Shown here in pieces: positions 41,102 to 50,392 of a stretch of 64,000 bases of DNA (its first letter is position 1; every line of letters begins with the position of its first letter). Origin of the DNA: Fimbriimonas planktonicus (lineage in GTDB: Bacteria; Armatimonadota; Fimbriimonadia; Fimbriimonadales; Fimbriimonadaceae); the NCBI GenBank assembly GCA_965234685.1, contig OZ248539.1:1-64000 (forward strand), in the 5' to 3' direction. The notes under the pieces are model-generated. The model ran no database searches. It was not told where the DNA came from and worked only from the letters and a program-made list of their open reading frames with translations. The position numbers and the translations under genes were made by a program.

Positions 41102-42649
41102 ATGGCGAACAATCAGGCTCGTCCCGATGAACCAACTAACGGTCCGGCAGCGTTAGCAGCGGAGCCAGCGGCTTCGATTATCCAAGAAATCTCTAAGATT
41201 CCCACTCCGGAAGAGTCGACCCAACCCATGGCAAACGAACAATTTGATGCTGATCTAATCGTTATTGGTTCCGGACCCGGTGGATACCACGCCGCAATTC
41301 GGGCCGCGCAACTTGGCGCCAGCGTTATCTGCGTTGAGCGCGAGTACCTCGGCGGAACCTGTCTGAACTGGGGATGCATCCCGAGTAAGGCGATGATCGC
41401 GGCGGCGGAGCGACTCCACCACGTCAAACACGCATCGGACTTCGGTGTTTTGGTCAACGGCGATGTCACGGTCAATTTCGAAAAGTTGATGGCGCACAAG
41501 GAGAAGGTTGTTCTCACCGAGCGCGGCGGTATCGGGATGTTGTTCAAGAAGAACAAGATTCGCCACGTTGAAGGGTTTGCCAGCTTCACCGACGCCCACA
41601 CGATTTCGGTCGACAAGGACGGGGTCAAAACCTCCCTTCGAGCCAAGAACTTCATCATCGCTACCGGCGCAACCGCGATTCGGCCAAACATTCCGGGCCT
41701 TGGCGATGCAGGCCGAGATCAGGGAATCTGGTTGTCGGACGATGCGGTAACGGCACCATTCATTCCTAAGCGACTCTTGATCCTTGGTGGCGGCGCGATT
41801 GGCTGCGAGTTCTCCTACGTTTTCAACACCCTCGGAACCCAAGTGACGGTCGTCGAAATGATGCCAAACCTGATTCCGCTGATGGATACAGACCTTGGCG
41901 TGGAGCTCGGCAAGTTGCTGGGACGTCAGGGCGTGAAGATGAAGGTCGGCTCGGCGCTTGAGAAGGTTGAGCGCGTTGGCGATGCTTGGAAGTGCACGGT
42001 CAAGAAGGGTGCCGACGTCGAAGAGATTGAAGTCGATGTCGTACTGTTGGGCGTTGGCCGAAAAGCCGCGATCGATGGTCTGAACCTCGAGAGCATCGGC
42101 GTCAAGCTTCACCGAAAGGGAATCGAAGTAGCGGATGACTCGATGGTCACGAGCGTTCCCCACATCTACGCCATTGGCGACGTGACGGGCCGAATTCAGC
42201 TGGCGCACACTGCCATGCACGAAGGCACCATCGCAGCGCAGAACATCGTTCGAGGCGAGAGCAAGAAGGCAAAGTACAAGGCCGTTCCGAATGCGGTCTA
42301 CACCAACCCTGAGGTTGCCAGCGTCGGACTTACCGAAGGCGAAGCGAAGGAAAAGGGCTACGACGTGGTTGTCGGTCGAAGCAAGTTCATGATCTTCGGC
42401 AAAGCCATGGCGATCAAGGAAACCGACGGCTTTGTGAAGGTGGTTGCCGAGAAGAAGTACGGCGAAATCCTTGGCGTCCACATGATTGGCGCGCACACCA
42501 CGGACATGATTCAGGAGCTTGTGGTCGCGCTCAATCACGAAGCGACGCTTGAGTCGATGGCAGAGTGTATTCACGCTCACCCGACGATGAGCGAAGCGAT
42601 CTTCGAGGCCATCGAAGACGCCCAAGGTCACGCAATTCACAAGATGTAA
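41102..42649 (+). CDS. lpdA: Dihydrolipoyl dehydrogenase
   Basis: E3 component of 2-oxoacid dehydrogenase and glycine cleavage complexes. FAD motif DLIVIGSGPGGYHAAIRAAQ, redox disulfide GGTCLNWGCIPSK, NAD motif LLILGGGAIGCEFSYVF, and C-terminal HAHPTMSEAIFEA with the catalytic His-Glu. The core begins at ATG 41228 (MANEQFDADLIV). A 42-residue disordered Ala/Pro/Glu-rich extension precedes it if the ATG at 41102 (MANNQARPDEP) is used. A TTG at 41087 with AGGAG upstream is a third choice. E1 and E2 genes are not nearby. Confidence 0.93.
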   Translation: MANNQARPDEPTNGPAALAAEPAASIIQEISKIPTPEESTQPMANEQFDADLIVIGSGPGGYHAAIRAAQLGASVICVEREYLGGTCLNWGCIPSKAMIAAAERLHHVKHASDFGVLVNGDVTVNFEKLMAHKEKVVLTERGGIGMLFKKNKIRHVEGFASFTDAHTISVDKDGVKTSLRAKNFIIATGATAIRPNIPGLGDAGRDQGIWLSDDAVTAPFIPKRLLILGGGAIGCEFSYVFNTLGTQVTVVEMMPNLIPLMDTDLGVELGKLLGRQGVKMKVGSALEKVERVGDAWKCTVKKGADVEEIEVDVVLLGVGRKAAIDGLNLESIGVKLHRKGIEVADDSMVTSVPHIYAIGDVTGRIQLAHTAMHEGTIAAQNIVRGESKKAKYKAVPNAVYTNPEVASVGLTEGEAKEKGYDVVVGRSKFMIFGKAMAIKETDGFVKVVAEKKYGEILGVHMIGAHTTDMIQELVVALNHEATLESMAECIHAHPTMSEAIFEAIEDAQGHAIHKM

Positions 42650-42690
42650 CCAAAACGGTTACGAAACCTGGTAATTTCTACGGCATCGAG

Positions 42691-43743
42691 ATGATTCGCA
42701 AGTGGGTTGAGCATCTCGATGCCTTTTTCCGTCCAAAAAGCGCCAATGTCAACTTAGGCTGGGCGTTTCTGTTTGCCCTCTTGATCGGTGGGGTGGACTA
42801 TTTCCTTCCGGGCGAGCTGTACGTTTTGTATCTGTTCCCGGTCGCATTTGCGAGCTGGTATGGGGGGGCGAGTTACGGGTTCGTCGTCGCGATCTATGCC
42901 GCTACTGCGATCCTCGTTTCCGATTCTTTCCTGGAACGTCGCTTTGTAGACCCGCTCCCGCCGGTCATTACCTTTGTTGTCCGGCTCGTATCGTATGCGT
43001 TGATGGCCCTGCTGGTTGGGCAGTTGAAGGAAGCTCAACGGCTACAGCAACAGCTCACCGAGTTCATCGTTCACGATATCCGGTCCCCGCTTACATCCTC
43101 CATTTCTGGATTGGAGACCTTGCAGCAGATCTCGGACGGGATGGACGACATTCAGAAAGAGATGGTCGAACTGGCGCTCGTGGGAAGCCAACGGACGCTG
43201 GGCCTGGTGAACGGAATTCTTGATGTTTCCAAGCTTCAGAACGGCAAGATGGATCCAGACTGGCAGTGCGTTCGGGTGGAAGAAGTTGTTGCCGGCGCCG
43301 TCGAGGATGTCGCGCTCTGGGCGCAAACGAACGATGTCGCGCTGAAGGTTGAGGTTCGGGCTGGCGAGTGGGTGCTTGATCCCACTCTTATTCGCCGTGT
43401 GATGGTCAACTTACTGAGCAATGCGCTGAAGTTTTCTCCGCCGCAATCGCAGATTACGGTGGTGGCGGAAAGCCAGAACAGCGTGTTGCGCATCAGCATT
43501 GCGGATCAGGGCCCCGGTATTCCGCCGGAGTTTCGGCAGTCCATCTTCGAACCGTTTAGTCAGGTTAAGGGCACGAAGGGAGGCACAGGGCTCGGGTTGA
43601 CCTTCTGCCGACTCGCGGTGAACTCCCACGGTGGGCACATTTGGCTGGAAAGCACCGTAGGCAAAGGCACCACGATGATCTTTACGCTGCCTCAGCAGGA
43701 ACTGCCGTCGGTGCCGGAAAGTAAACTGGAACCCGAAGCATGA
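42691..43743 (+). CDS. Sensor histidine kinase
   Basis: A 350-residue membrane histidine kinase. Four or so membrane segments occupy residues 18-110 with almost no periplasmic sensor loop, so it may sense the membrane or an internal signal. H box FIVHDIRSPLTS with the phosphorylated H128, N box NLLSNALKFS, G1 DQGPGIP and G2 GTGLGLTF are intact. No response regulator gene is adjacent, so the partner is elsewhere. The stop overlaps the queF start (ATGA). Confidence 0.92.
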   Translation: MIRKWVEHLDAFFRPKSANVNLGWAFLFALLIGGVDYFLPGELYVLYLFPVAFASWYGGASYGFVVAIYAATAILVSDSFLERRFVDPLPPVITFVVRLVSYALMALLVGQLKEAQRLQQQLTEFIVHDIRSPLTSSISGLETLQQISDGMDDIQKEMVELALVGSQRTLGLVNGILDVSKLQNGKMDPDWQCVRVEEVVAGAVEDVALWAQTNDVALKVEVRAGEWVLDPTLIRRVMVNLLSNALKFSPPQSQITVVAESQNSVLRISIADQGPGIPPEFRQSIFEPFSQVKGTKGGTGLGLTFCRLAVNSHGGHIWLESTVGKGTTMIFTLPQQELPSVPESKLEPEA

Positions 43744-44081
43744 GCATTCTAGAGACTTTTCCGAACCCGGCGGTTGGCCGCGATTACACGATCAAGCACG
43801 TCTGCCCCGAGTTCACGAGCGTTTGCCCCAAGACCGGGCAGCCCGACTTTGCCACGATTGAGCTCGAATACATTCCGAACGAGCTTTGCGTAGAGCTGAA
43901 GTCGCTGAAGCTGTACTACTACTCTTTCCGAAACGAGGGGATCTATTACGAAGCGGTGACGAACCGGTTGCTGAACGAGATTTCCGAGGCTTGTTCCCCA
44001 CGCTGGATGCGCATCACCGGGCACTTCAACGTTCGGGGCGGCATCAGTAGCGTGATCACGGTCGAGACCGGCTCTCGCTGA
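43740..44081 (+). CDS. queF: NADPH-dependent 7-cyano-7-deazaguanine reductase QueF
   Basis: Reduces preQ0 to preQ1 in queuosine synthesis. A 113-residue type I QueF: TSVCPKTGQPDFATIELEY with the active-site cysteine, VELKSLKLYYYSFRNEG with the NADPH-contact motif, and RITGHFNVRGGI. It is short but complete for the core. Overlaps the kinase stop by one base set (ATGA). Other queuosine genes are not present in the window. Confidence 0.95.
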   Translation: MSILETFPNPAVGRDYTIKHVCPEFTSVCPKTGQPDFATIELEYIPNELCVELKSLKLYYYSFRNEGIYYEAVTNRLLNEISEACSPRWMRITGHFNVRGGISSVITVETGSR

Positions 44082-44082
44082 T

Positions 44083-45261
44083 TTACTGATCGTGGAGTGC
44101 TTTCTCGACTAGCTTCGCCATTTGCGACTGCTGAGCGAGCATCGACTCAAGCAACGAAGCCTGAACGGCGGCACGATGTAGGTTGAAGTCTGCGGGCTGG
44201 TCTTGGAGAACGTAGTAAGTGTCTCCCCGCAGGTAGTCGGTAAAGAAACGGAGGCACTGCTCCCACGCTAGGCTGAGCGGCGCGATGCAGAGCGCTTGGA
44301 TCTCCGCGTCCGAGAGTTCGTCGGCTAGGGACAGGAATCCGTTGACGGCAGATTCAAATGTCGGCAGATGAAACGCGACGATCTCCGGGTTCTCGGCGTG
44401 TTCGCCCGCGAGATTTGCAACGGAGCGCATGCTGTCGCCAAAGTCCACCAGCCAGGTGTGCGGCATCACCGTATCGAGATCGATCAGGGCGCAGATTTCG
44501 GCGGAAGAAGCATCGAACAGGAAGTTGTCCAGCTTGGTGTCACCATGGATCACCGTTCTTTCGAGCTCGCCCGAAGCCAGTCCAGCGCTGAGGTAGCGAC
44601 CTTCGGTTAGGTGCGCCTGAAGAACGCGAGCGATCTGCTGTGCCACAGGGTGGTCCCGGCGCGCTTCAAATTCAGTCTCGCTGAGGCGGCGCTCGAAATG
44701 ACGTCCTGTGGATTGCAAAAGCTCTGGGCTTTCGGGAAGGTAAGACGTCGGTTCGCCGGACCAAATCGCTTGGTGCTGGCGCCAGTACTGTTCGGCATCA
44801 CGGTAGCCAGGCAGGCTCGGTTCGATTTCTTCGGCAACGAGCATTGAGCCAATGGCGCGGGAAATGGCAAGGCCGCGGCCGAGTTCGAAGCTGGCATTTG
44901 CTGGAGCACCATCGAGTTTCCGGTAGCCACGTGCGTTTGGCAGGAGCCGGCAAGCCCGCCACCAGCCGTGCTCCGACTCGAGCCACGGCGTTTCGTCGGC
45001 GGTTTCGGCAAGCTCAAGCTCGCGCCAACCGAGATCGGGGTTAACGAGAGCAAACGCGTTGGAGGCATCCAGCCATTGAACGTAGCCGGTCATCACCCGG
45101 TCGGGAAAACGGAAGACTTCGGAGTTGATTCGTTGGAGCAGCCAATCGCCATCTGCCATCACGCGAAAGGCGTCGGAGTTGATATTTCCCTTTTCCTCGA
45201 AGGGCTCAACGCGGACGATTTCTCCAAGATCAAACTGAGCGGCGATTTCGTTAACCATCAT
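44083..45261 (-). CDS. Aminoglycoside phosphotransferase-fold sugar kinase, NahK-like
   Basis: A 392-residue kinase of the APH/choline kinase fold. The catalytic loop is VIHGDTKLDNFLFD, and IDLDTVMPHTWLVDFGD contains the metal Asp; this wording is close to N-acetylhexosamine 1-kinase (NahK) and its relatives. The N-terminal lobe FEEKGNINSDAFRV and the LLQRIN strand fit. The hexosamine specificity is an inference. It stands alone on the minus strand, convergent with queF. Confidence 0.8.
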   Translation of the reverse strand: MMVNEIAAQFDLGEIVRVEPFEEKGNINSDAFRVMADGDWLLQRINSEVFRFPDRVMTGYVQWLDASNAFALVNPDLGWRELELAETADETPWLESEHGWWRACRLLPNARGYRKLDGAPANASFELGRGLAISRAIGSMLVAEEIEPSLPGYRDAEQYWRQHQAIWSGEPTSYLPESPELLQSTGRHFERRLSETEFEARRDHPVAQQIARVLQAHLTEGRYLSAGLASGELERTVIHGDTKLDNFLFDASSAEICALIDLDTVMPHTWLVDFGDSMRSVANLAGEHAENPEIVAFHLPTFESAVNGFLSLADELSDAEIQALCIAPLSLAWEQCLRFFTDYLRGDTYYVLQDQPADFNLHRAAVQASLLESMLAQQSQMAKLVEKALHDQ

Positions 45262-45427
45262 TGGCTTGCACTCTGGCAGGACCGCGAGCGGAACGGTCGA
45301 GAGCGGAAGACCAAGCTACCCAAACCGGTTGCCAAAACTAAGGGCAACTGCCCTAGCAAAACTGCGGAGTTTTTCGCATAAAACGTTTAGATCGGCGCGC
45401 TTAACCTTACGTTAGTCTGGGTTTCAC

Positions 45428-45433
45428 TATACT
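45428..45433 (+). promoter_or_regulatory. Candidate -10 box before the 145-residue membrane protein
   Basis: TATACT ends 15 bases before the ATG at 45449. A weak -35 (CTTACG) is 16 bases upstream. The 187-base gap before this gene otherwise shows only a small hairpin (AGGGCA-AC-TGCCCT) and no gene. Confidence 0.3.
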
Positions 45434-45448
45434 TTCATCACAAGAACC

Positions 45449-45886
45449 ATGTCGATTGTCGTTCAGGATTCAACTTCACTGCAGCCCATAGAAGAAATTA
45501 TTCAGGGGGAAGTGACCAAAGCAAGAGAAGCTTACAAGCCGATCTCGCGGCGCATGATCGCGCTGGCTTTGGCCGAGAAGCGGCGAATCCAGATGAAGGA
45601 AGCGATGGATTTGGTGGACGAGTATTGCGACGAGCACGAGCCCGCCATCCCGGGCTACATATCGTCGGAGTTCGGCATCTATTACCTAAAAGTCGTAGCC
45701 ATCGCAAACGTCGGCATCGGCATTTTCCTTTGCTATCTCGGCGTGCAGGCGTTCAAAAATCCTCGTGCCCCTGGCCTTCCGTCTTACGCCTGGTTCGTGC
45801 TCGGGACGCTGTTCGTTGGCTTTGCCGCATTGTGTTGGGTCAAGTCGGTTGAGCGCGCCTTAGGCGGGCCAAAAGACACCGCCTAA
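45449..45886 (+). CDS. Hypothetical membrane protein with two helices
   Basis: A 145-residue protein: a 70-residue cytosolic helical part (KPISRRMIALALAEKRR, MDLVDEYCDEHE) then two membrane segments (about 78-98 and 110-130). No family recognised. It converges with the 168-residue gene, 1 base between stops. Confidence 0.6.
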   Translation: MSIVVQDSTSLQPIEEIIQGEVTKAREAYKPISRRMIALALAEKRRIQMKEAMDLVDEYCDEHEPAIPGYISSEFGIYYLKVVAIANVGIGIFLCYLGVQAFKNPRAPGLPSYAWFVLGTLFVGFAALCWVKSVERALGGPKDTA

Positions 45887-45887
45887 T

Positions 45888-46394
45888 TCAACAAGGTTCA
45901 GACTTCTTTTGGGTCACGAAGGCCGCTTGCTCGTCTGGCGAGAGGATCACCACATTTACCTTCGCCTTTTCGATGAACGCTTCGAACGGGAGTGGGTCTA
46001 CTTGGCCGGACTTCACGAATTCGTCGTACATCGCTTCGAGAACCGCGACTTCGCTCGGGGCCCCCTCGAACGCATCTACCCATAGGCCGGGTCGATCTTC
46101 CGAGGTTCGATAGGCAACCGCGGCTACATGCGCGGGGAATGGCGGTGCAAGTTCGTCTTCGATGCTGCCATCCACAGCCCAAGCTCCGTTCCAGATGGCG
46201 AGGCCCTGCCGTTCCAGTTGCGTTCTTGCTTGCTCGACCGATTCTCGGGTCACGGAGACCACCACGGTCGCGCTATCCGCCGAAGCGGCGGTGACCAAGC
46301 TGCCTCCAGGATGCGCCGAAATGTAGGCGTCGCCGATGCCCAGAACGCGTTTTACGGTCGGCGCAAATTCGATAAATGGAACCTGAAGCGTCAC
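45888..46394 (-). CDS. Hypothetical protein, 168 residues
   Basis: A soluble alpha/beta protein with no signal peptide or membrane segment; it starts GTG. Repeated strand-helix patterns (SATVVVSVTRESVEQARTQL, then VAAVAYRTSEDRPGLWVDAF) suggest a compact fold but no family is recognised. A TAGAAT hexamer ends 6 bases before the GTG, supporting the start. Confidence 0.6.
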   Translation of the reverse strand: MTLQVPFIEFAPTVKRVLGIGDAYISAHPGGSLVTAASADSATVVVSVTRESVEQARTQLERQGLAIWNGAWAVDGSIEDELAPPFPAHVAAVAYRTSEDRPGLWVDAFEGAPSEVAVLEAMYDEFVKSGQVDPLPFEAFIEKAKVNVVILSPDEQAAFVTQKKSEPC

Positions 46395-46400
46395 GTGCCT

Positions 46401-46406
46401 ATTCTA
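46401..46406 (-). promoter_or_regulatory. Candidate -10 box of the 168-residue protein gene
   Basis: TAGAAT on the minus strand (46406-46401), 6 bases before the GTG at 46394. No -35 found. Confidence 0.35.
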
Positions 46407-46464
46407 TCGCGCTAAAATCCGTTGGCCCTCATGATTGTTCTGAGTTCGGCTAGGAAAGACTAGG

Positions 46465-48429
46465 ATGTCGCAACCGATCGAAAACCTCCTTCACGAAAAC
46501 CGGAATTTTCCGCCCGCGGCCGACTTTGTCGCGCAAGCAAACGCTTCTGATCCGGCCATTTATACAGAGGCAGACGCTGACTATGAAGCGTGGTGGGCCA
46601 AGTGGGCGAGGGAACTGCACTGGTTTGAGCCATTTGGAACGGTTTGCGAATTCGAAGCTCCGAACGCCAAGTGGTTCTTGGGCGGGAAGCTAAACGCCGC
46701 GTATAACTGCATCGATCGCCACGCTGAAGCGAATCCCGACAAGGTCGCAATCATTTGGGAAGGCGAGCCAGGAGACGTCCGGCATGTCACCTACGGCGAA
46801 CTGAAGGATGAAGTCAGCCGTTTGGGCAACGCGCTGAAGCAGCTTGGGGTTCAAAAGGGAGATCGCGTCTGCATCTATCTTTCGATGGTTCCAGAACTGC
46901 CTATGGCCATGCTGGCCTGCGCTCGAATCGGCGCGGCGCATACGGTTGTCTTTGGCGGATTTAGCGCGGAGTCTTTGCAAGAGCGAACGAACGACGCCGA
47001 AGCTAAAGTGATCATCACGGCCGACGGCGGCTGGCGTCGCGGAAAGGTCGTCCCGTTGCTGCACATTACGGAAGAGGCAGTTTCGAAGGGCTGCCCAACG
47101 GTCCAGAGCGTTGTGGTTCTGAATCGAGCCGGTGATCCCCCGATCCCGACCGGTTCGTTCTATCACGCCTGGAGCGAACTCGTCGCGTCGCAGTCGACGG
47201 ATTGCCCATGCGAACCGATGGACAGCGAAGACATGCTGTTCATCCTCTATACGAGCGGCTCAACGGGCAAGCCAAAAGGGATTGTTCACACCACCGGCGG
47301 GTACCTGACGCAGACGTACGCCACCACCAAACTCACGTTTGACCTGAAGCCGGACGACATTTTCTTCTGCACCGCCGACTGCGGCTGGGTAACCGGGCAC
47401 AGCTACATCACCTACGGACCGCTCGCGAATGGCGGAACGGTGTTGATGTACGAAGGCGCTCCAGATACGCCGAACAAGGATCGGTTCTGGCGACTCATCG
47501 AGCGACACAAGGCAACGATTCTTTACACGGCACCAACGGCGATTCGAACCTTCATGAAGTGGGGTGAGCATTTCCCGGCGGATTGCGATTTGAGCTCGCT
47601 TCGCTTGCTCGGAAGCGTCGGCGAGCCGATCAATCCGGAGGCTTGGGTTTGGTACCACGAGCACATCGGTCACGGCAAGTGCCCGATTGTAGACACCTGG
47701 TGGCAAACCGAAACCGGCGCGCACATGGTGACGCCGCTTCCCGGAATAACCGCGAACAAGCCGGGCTCGGCCACTCACCCTTTCCCCGGAATCGCGATTT
47801 CAATTTTGGACGAGCAAGGGGAAGGTCCAGTCGTTACCGGACCAGGAAGCGAAACTACGGCCTCAGGCTTCTTGGTGATCGATCGACCTTGGCCGAGCAT
47901 GACGCGCGGTATCTACAACGATCCCGAGCGATTCCAGGCCACCTACTGGAGCAAGTTCCCCGGTAAGTACTTCGCCGGAGACGGGGTTGCGGTGGACGAC
48001 GATGGCTTCCTGTGGCTTCTGGGGCGCGTTGACGACATTATGCTCGTCGCGGGTCATAACATCAGCACAATGGAGGTTGAGAGCGCTCTGGTGGACCACC
48101 ACGCGGTTGCAGAAGCCGCCGTTATCGGCCGCACCCACGACTTGAAGGGGCAGGCGATTGCGGCGTTCGTCATTCTGAAATCAGAAGTCACGGAAACGCC
48201 AGCGTTGGTTGAAGAAATTCGACGCCATGTCGCCGAGAAGATCGGCCCGATCGCGCGGCCGGATGACATGTACCTGTGCGGCGAGTTGCCGAAGACCCGG
48301 AGCGGAAAGATCATGCGTCGCTTGCTGCGAGATATTGCCGAGGGCCGAGCGCTCGGAGACACGACCACCCTAGCCGATCCGTCGGTTGTGGCGACCTTGA
48401 AGCTGCAGTACGAGGAAAAAGAAGGTTGA
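46465..48429 (+). CDS. acs: Acetyl-CoA synthetase
   Basis: Activates acetate to acetyl-CoA through acetyl-AMP. A 654-residue ANL-family enzyme with the P-loop YTSGSTGKPKGIVHTTGGYL, the DCGWVTGHSY segment, WWQTETGAHM, and the C-terminal PKTRSGKIMRRLLRD with the lysine that is acetylated in regulated homologues. The stop overlaps the argB start (TGATG), so acs and argB are coupled. No acetyltransferase or Sir2 gene is next to it. Confidence 0.96.
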   Translation: MSQPIENLLHENRNFPPAADFVAQANASDPAIYTEADADYEAWWAKWARELHWFEPFGTVCEFEAPNAKWFLGGKLNAAYNCIDRHAEANPDKVAIIWEGEPGDVRHVTYGELKDEVSRLGNALKQLGVQKGDRVCIYLSMVPELPMAMLACARIGAAHTVVFGGFSAESLQERTNDAEAKVIITADGGWRRGKVVPLLHITEEAVSKGCPTVQSVVVLNRAGDPPIPTGSFYHAWSELVASQSTDCPCEPMDSEDMLFILYTSGSTGKPKGIVHTTGGYLTQTYATTKLTFDLKPDDIFFCTADCGWVTGHSYITYGPLANGGTVLMYEGAPDTPNKDRFWRLIERHKATILYTAPTAIRTFMKWGEHFPADCDLSSLRLLGSVGEPINPEAWVWYHEHIGHGKCPIVDTWWQTETGAHMVTPLPGITANKPGSATHPFPGIAISILDEQGEGPVVTGPGSETTASGFLVIDRPWPSMTRGIYNDPERFQATYWSKFPGKYFAGDGVAVDDDGFLWLLGRVDDIMLVAGHNISTMEVESALVDHHAVAEAAVIGRTHDLKGQAIAAFVILKSEVTETPALVEEIRRHVAEKIGPIARPDDMYLCGELPKTRSGKIMRRLLRDIAEGRALGDTTTLADPSVVATLKLQYEEKEG

Positions 48430-49274
48430 TGTCGCCGACCGATGTCGCGCAGGTGCTCAACCAGGCCCTGCCGTACATCCAGAAGTTTCGTGGCCAAACG
48501 TTTGTCGTTAAGTACGGCGGGAGCGCAATGCGCGAGCCAGAGCGGATGGCGAACGTGGTGCGGAACGTGCTGCTTTTGCACGTGGTTGGAATCCGCATCG
48601 TCCTTGTCCACGGGGGTGGGCCAGAGATTGATTCCTTGGTCGGTCGCCTTGGGCTTGAGAAGCGAACCTTGGATGGCCTGCGCGTGACCGACGACGCCAC
48701 GATGGAGGCGGTTGAGATGGCGCTTCTGCGGGCGAACCAGGGGCTCGTTGCGGAGATTCTTCGTCAGGGCGGGAGCGCGGTCGGCCTATCGGGGCGCGAC
48801 GGCGGCTTGATGCGTGGCGAACCGATTAGCGAGGCTTTGGGAAGAGCCGGTCGCGTGACCTCGATCAATACGGCGCCGCTCACTTATGCGCAGGATTCGG
48901 GCGTGATTCCGGTGGTTTGCACGATCGCGGGAGACGCTGAGTTTCAGCCGCTGAACATCAATGCCGATATGGCGGCAGCCGCGGTCGCGAAGGCGATGAC
49001 GGCCCGAAAGCTGATTCTGATGACCGACACGAACGGGGTTCTGTCGAACGCGGATGATGGCCAGTCGACGATTTCCGAGCTCTCCTGCGCGGACGCAGAG
49101 ACGTTGATTTCGAACGGAAAGGCGACGCGGGGAATGATTCCGAAGCTGGAGTCGGCGGTCGACGCTTTGCGCGGCGGTGTGAATGCGGTTCACCTGATCA
49201 ATGGATCGTCACCTCATTCATTGCTCATTGAGATCTTTACCGATTCCGGAATTGGCACGATGATGCGTCCATAA
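48429..49274 (+). CDS. argB: Acetylglutamate kinase
   Basis: Second step of arginine synthesis, phosphorylating N-acetylglutamate. The 281-residue protein has KYGGSAM, LVHGGGPEID, RVTDDATMEAVEM, NINADMAAAAVAKAM and LMTDTNGVL. The ATG at 48429 overlaps the acs stop and gives the normal family N-terminus. Other arg genes are not present. The stop overlaps the next ATG (TAATG). Confidence 0.96.
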   Translation: MSPTDVAQVLNQALPYIQKFRGQTFVVKYGGSAMREPERMANVVRNVLLLHVVGIRIVLVHGGGPEIDSLVGRLGLEKRTLDGLRVTDDATMEAVEMALLRANQGLVAEILRQGGSAVGLSGRDGGLMRGEPISEALGRAGRVTSINTAPLTYAQDSGVIPVVCTIAGDAEFQPLNINADMAAAAVAKAMTARKLILMTDTNGVLSNADDGQSTISELSCADAETLISNGKATRGMIPKLESAVDALRGGVNAVHLINGSSPHSLLIEIFTDSGIGTMMRP

Positions 49275-50392
49275 TGAGCGCGATGGCGACAGAACCAGCA
49301 ACCGTCGTGAAACCAGAAACGCCTAAGAAATCGAGCCGCAATGCTTCGATAGAGGGCTTGCGCGGCTTCGCAGCGCTGCTGGTTGTCATTTCGCACGTTA
49401 ACGGGATTGCGGTCGATCGGGGCTTTGCTCCGGGCTGGCAGAAGTGGGTGGACACGGTTCTGCTGAACCACCTCGGCACTTTCGGCGTTTGCGCGTTCTT
49501 CTGCATCTCCGGTTTTCTCATTCTGCAGAGCCTGCTGAAGAGCAAGAGCTTGGGAGAGTTTGCGATCAATCGCGTCAAGCGAATCTATCCGCTGTTTATC
49601 GCGATGCAACTGGTTGCGTTTCCGATTGCTCTGGTTTTAGAAAGTGATCTGATGCCGTATAAGAAGCAACCGACGGCGTTGATCGGGCACTTCTTCTCAA
49701 ACCTGTTCTTCATTCCGGGCGTTTTCGAGGGGCCGTTGGCGCAGAAGAACGCCTGGACGCTGAGCTATGAGGCGGTGTTCTATGTCACCAGCGCGCTGAT
49801 TTTCTTGGGGCTTGGGCTTTCGAAGAATGGAGCCGTGCGGGTGTTGGCAACGGTCGTCGGAATCGCGGCGGCAGTGGCGCTGCTCATCCTGCGACCGTAC
49901 TTCTGGTTCTTTGCCGTCGGCACGCTTACTTACTGGATGTTCAGCTTGGTGAAGACCGCGCCGAGTTGGCTGAAGATTGCGCCGCTTGGTTTGGTGACTA
50001 TGATCGCGGCCTATCTCCTTCTCCCCGCTGCCGGGCGAACGGGCTTCACGGTCAGCGATGCGCCGCTATGGGTCGCTTGTCTTCCGCTCTCGTTCATTTT
50101 CTTCGCGACTTTAGTTTACGAAGAGGGATGGCTGTCATCGTTCTTGCAGCAGGGCTGGCTGCAGCACCTTGGCGCGATTAGTTACAGCTTGTACTTGGTC
50201 CACCCGTTTGTCTTGCATCCACTACGCATGGTGATCGGCAAACTGCCAGGTTCGGTCGGGCCGTATGCGTTCATCGTGCTTGGCCTAGGTTTGTCCATCT
50301 GGGTTGCGGGACTGACGTTTAAGTGGATCGAAGTTGAGCTCACTCGAAAGCTGTTCCCGCGAAAGCCAGCGGCTCCGACGCCTTCTACTTAA
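49274..50392 (+). CDS. Acyltransferase 3 family membrane protein
   Basis: A 372-residue integral membrane acyltransferase. The family start IEGLRGFAALLVVISHVNGI contains the Arg and His expected for catalysis, followed by about ten membrane segments and SYSLYLVHPFVLHPLR near the end. Members O-acylate sugars, lipids or exopolysaccharides. The substrate is not indicated; it is translationally coupled to argB only through overlapping start/stop. Confidence 0.9.
   Translation: MSAMATEPATVVKPETPKKSSRNASIEGLRGFAALLVVISHVNGIAVDRGFAPGWQKWVDTVLLNHLGTFGVCAFFCISGFLILQSLLKSKSLGEFAINRVKRIYPLFIAMQLVAFPIALVLESDLMPYKKQPTALIGHFFSNLFFIPGVFEGPLAQKNAWTLSYEAVFYVTSALIFLGLGLSKNGAVRVLATVVGIAAAVALLILRPYFWFFAVGTLTYWMFSLVKTAPSWLKIAPLGLVTMIAAYLLLPAAGRTGFTVSDAPLWVACLPLSFIFFATLVYEEGWLSSFLQQGWLQHLGAISYSLYLVHPFVLHPLRMVIGKLPGSVGPYAFIVLGLGLSIWVAGLTFKWIEVELTRKLFPRKPAAPTPST

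Noticed and set aside
41255..42640. Long minus-strand open frame (461 codons) antisense to lpdA, and similar ones antisense to cdaR/GNAT (21549-22940) and rtcA-like (57871-59325)
   Set aside because: They mirror real genes in a fixed frame, have no motifs or signal peptides, and result from GC-rich codon bias.
42646..42662. Hairpin GTAACC-AAAAC-GGTTAC at the lpdA stop as a terminator
   Set aside because: Only a 6-bp stem with two or three GC pairs and no T-run; it may be a weak operator at best.
45340..45360. Hairpin AGGGCA-AC-TGCCCT in the gap before the 145-residue membrane protein
   Set aside because: Two-base loop is too tight and no U-run follows on either strand.
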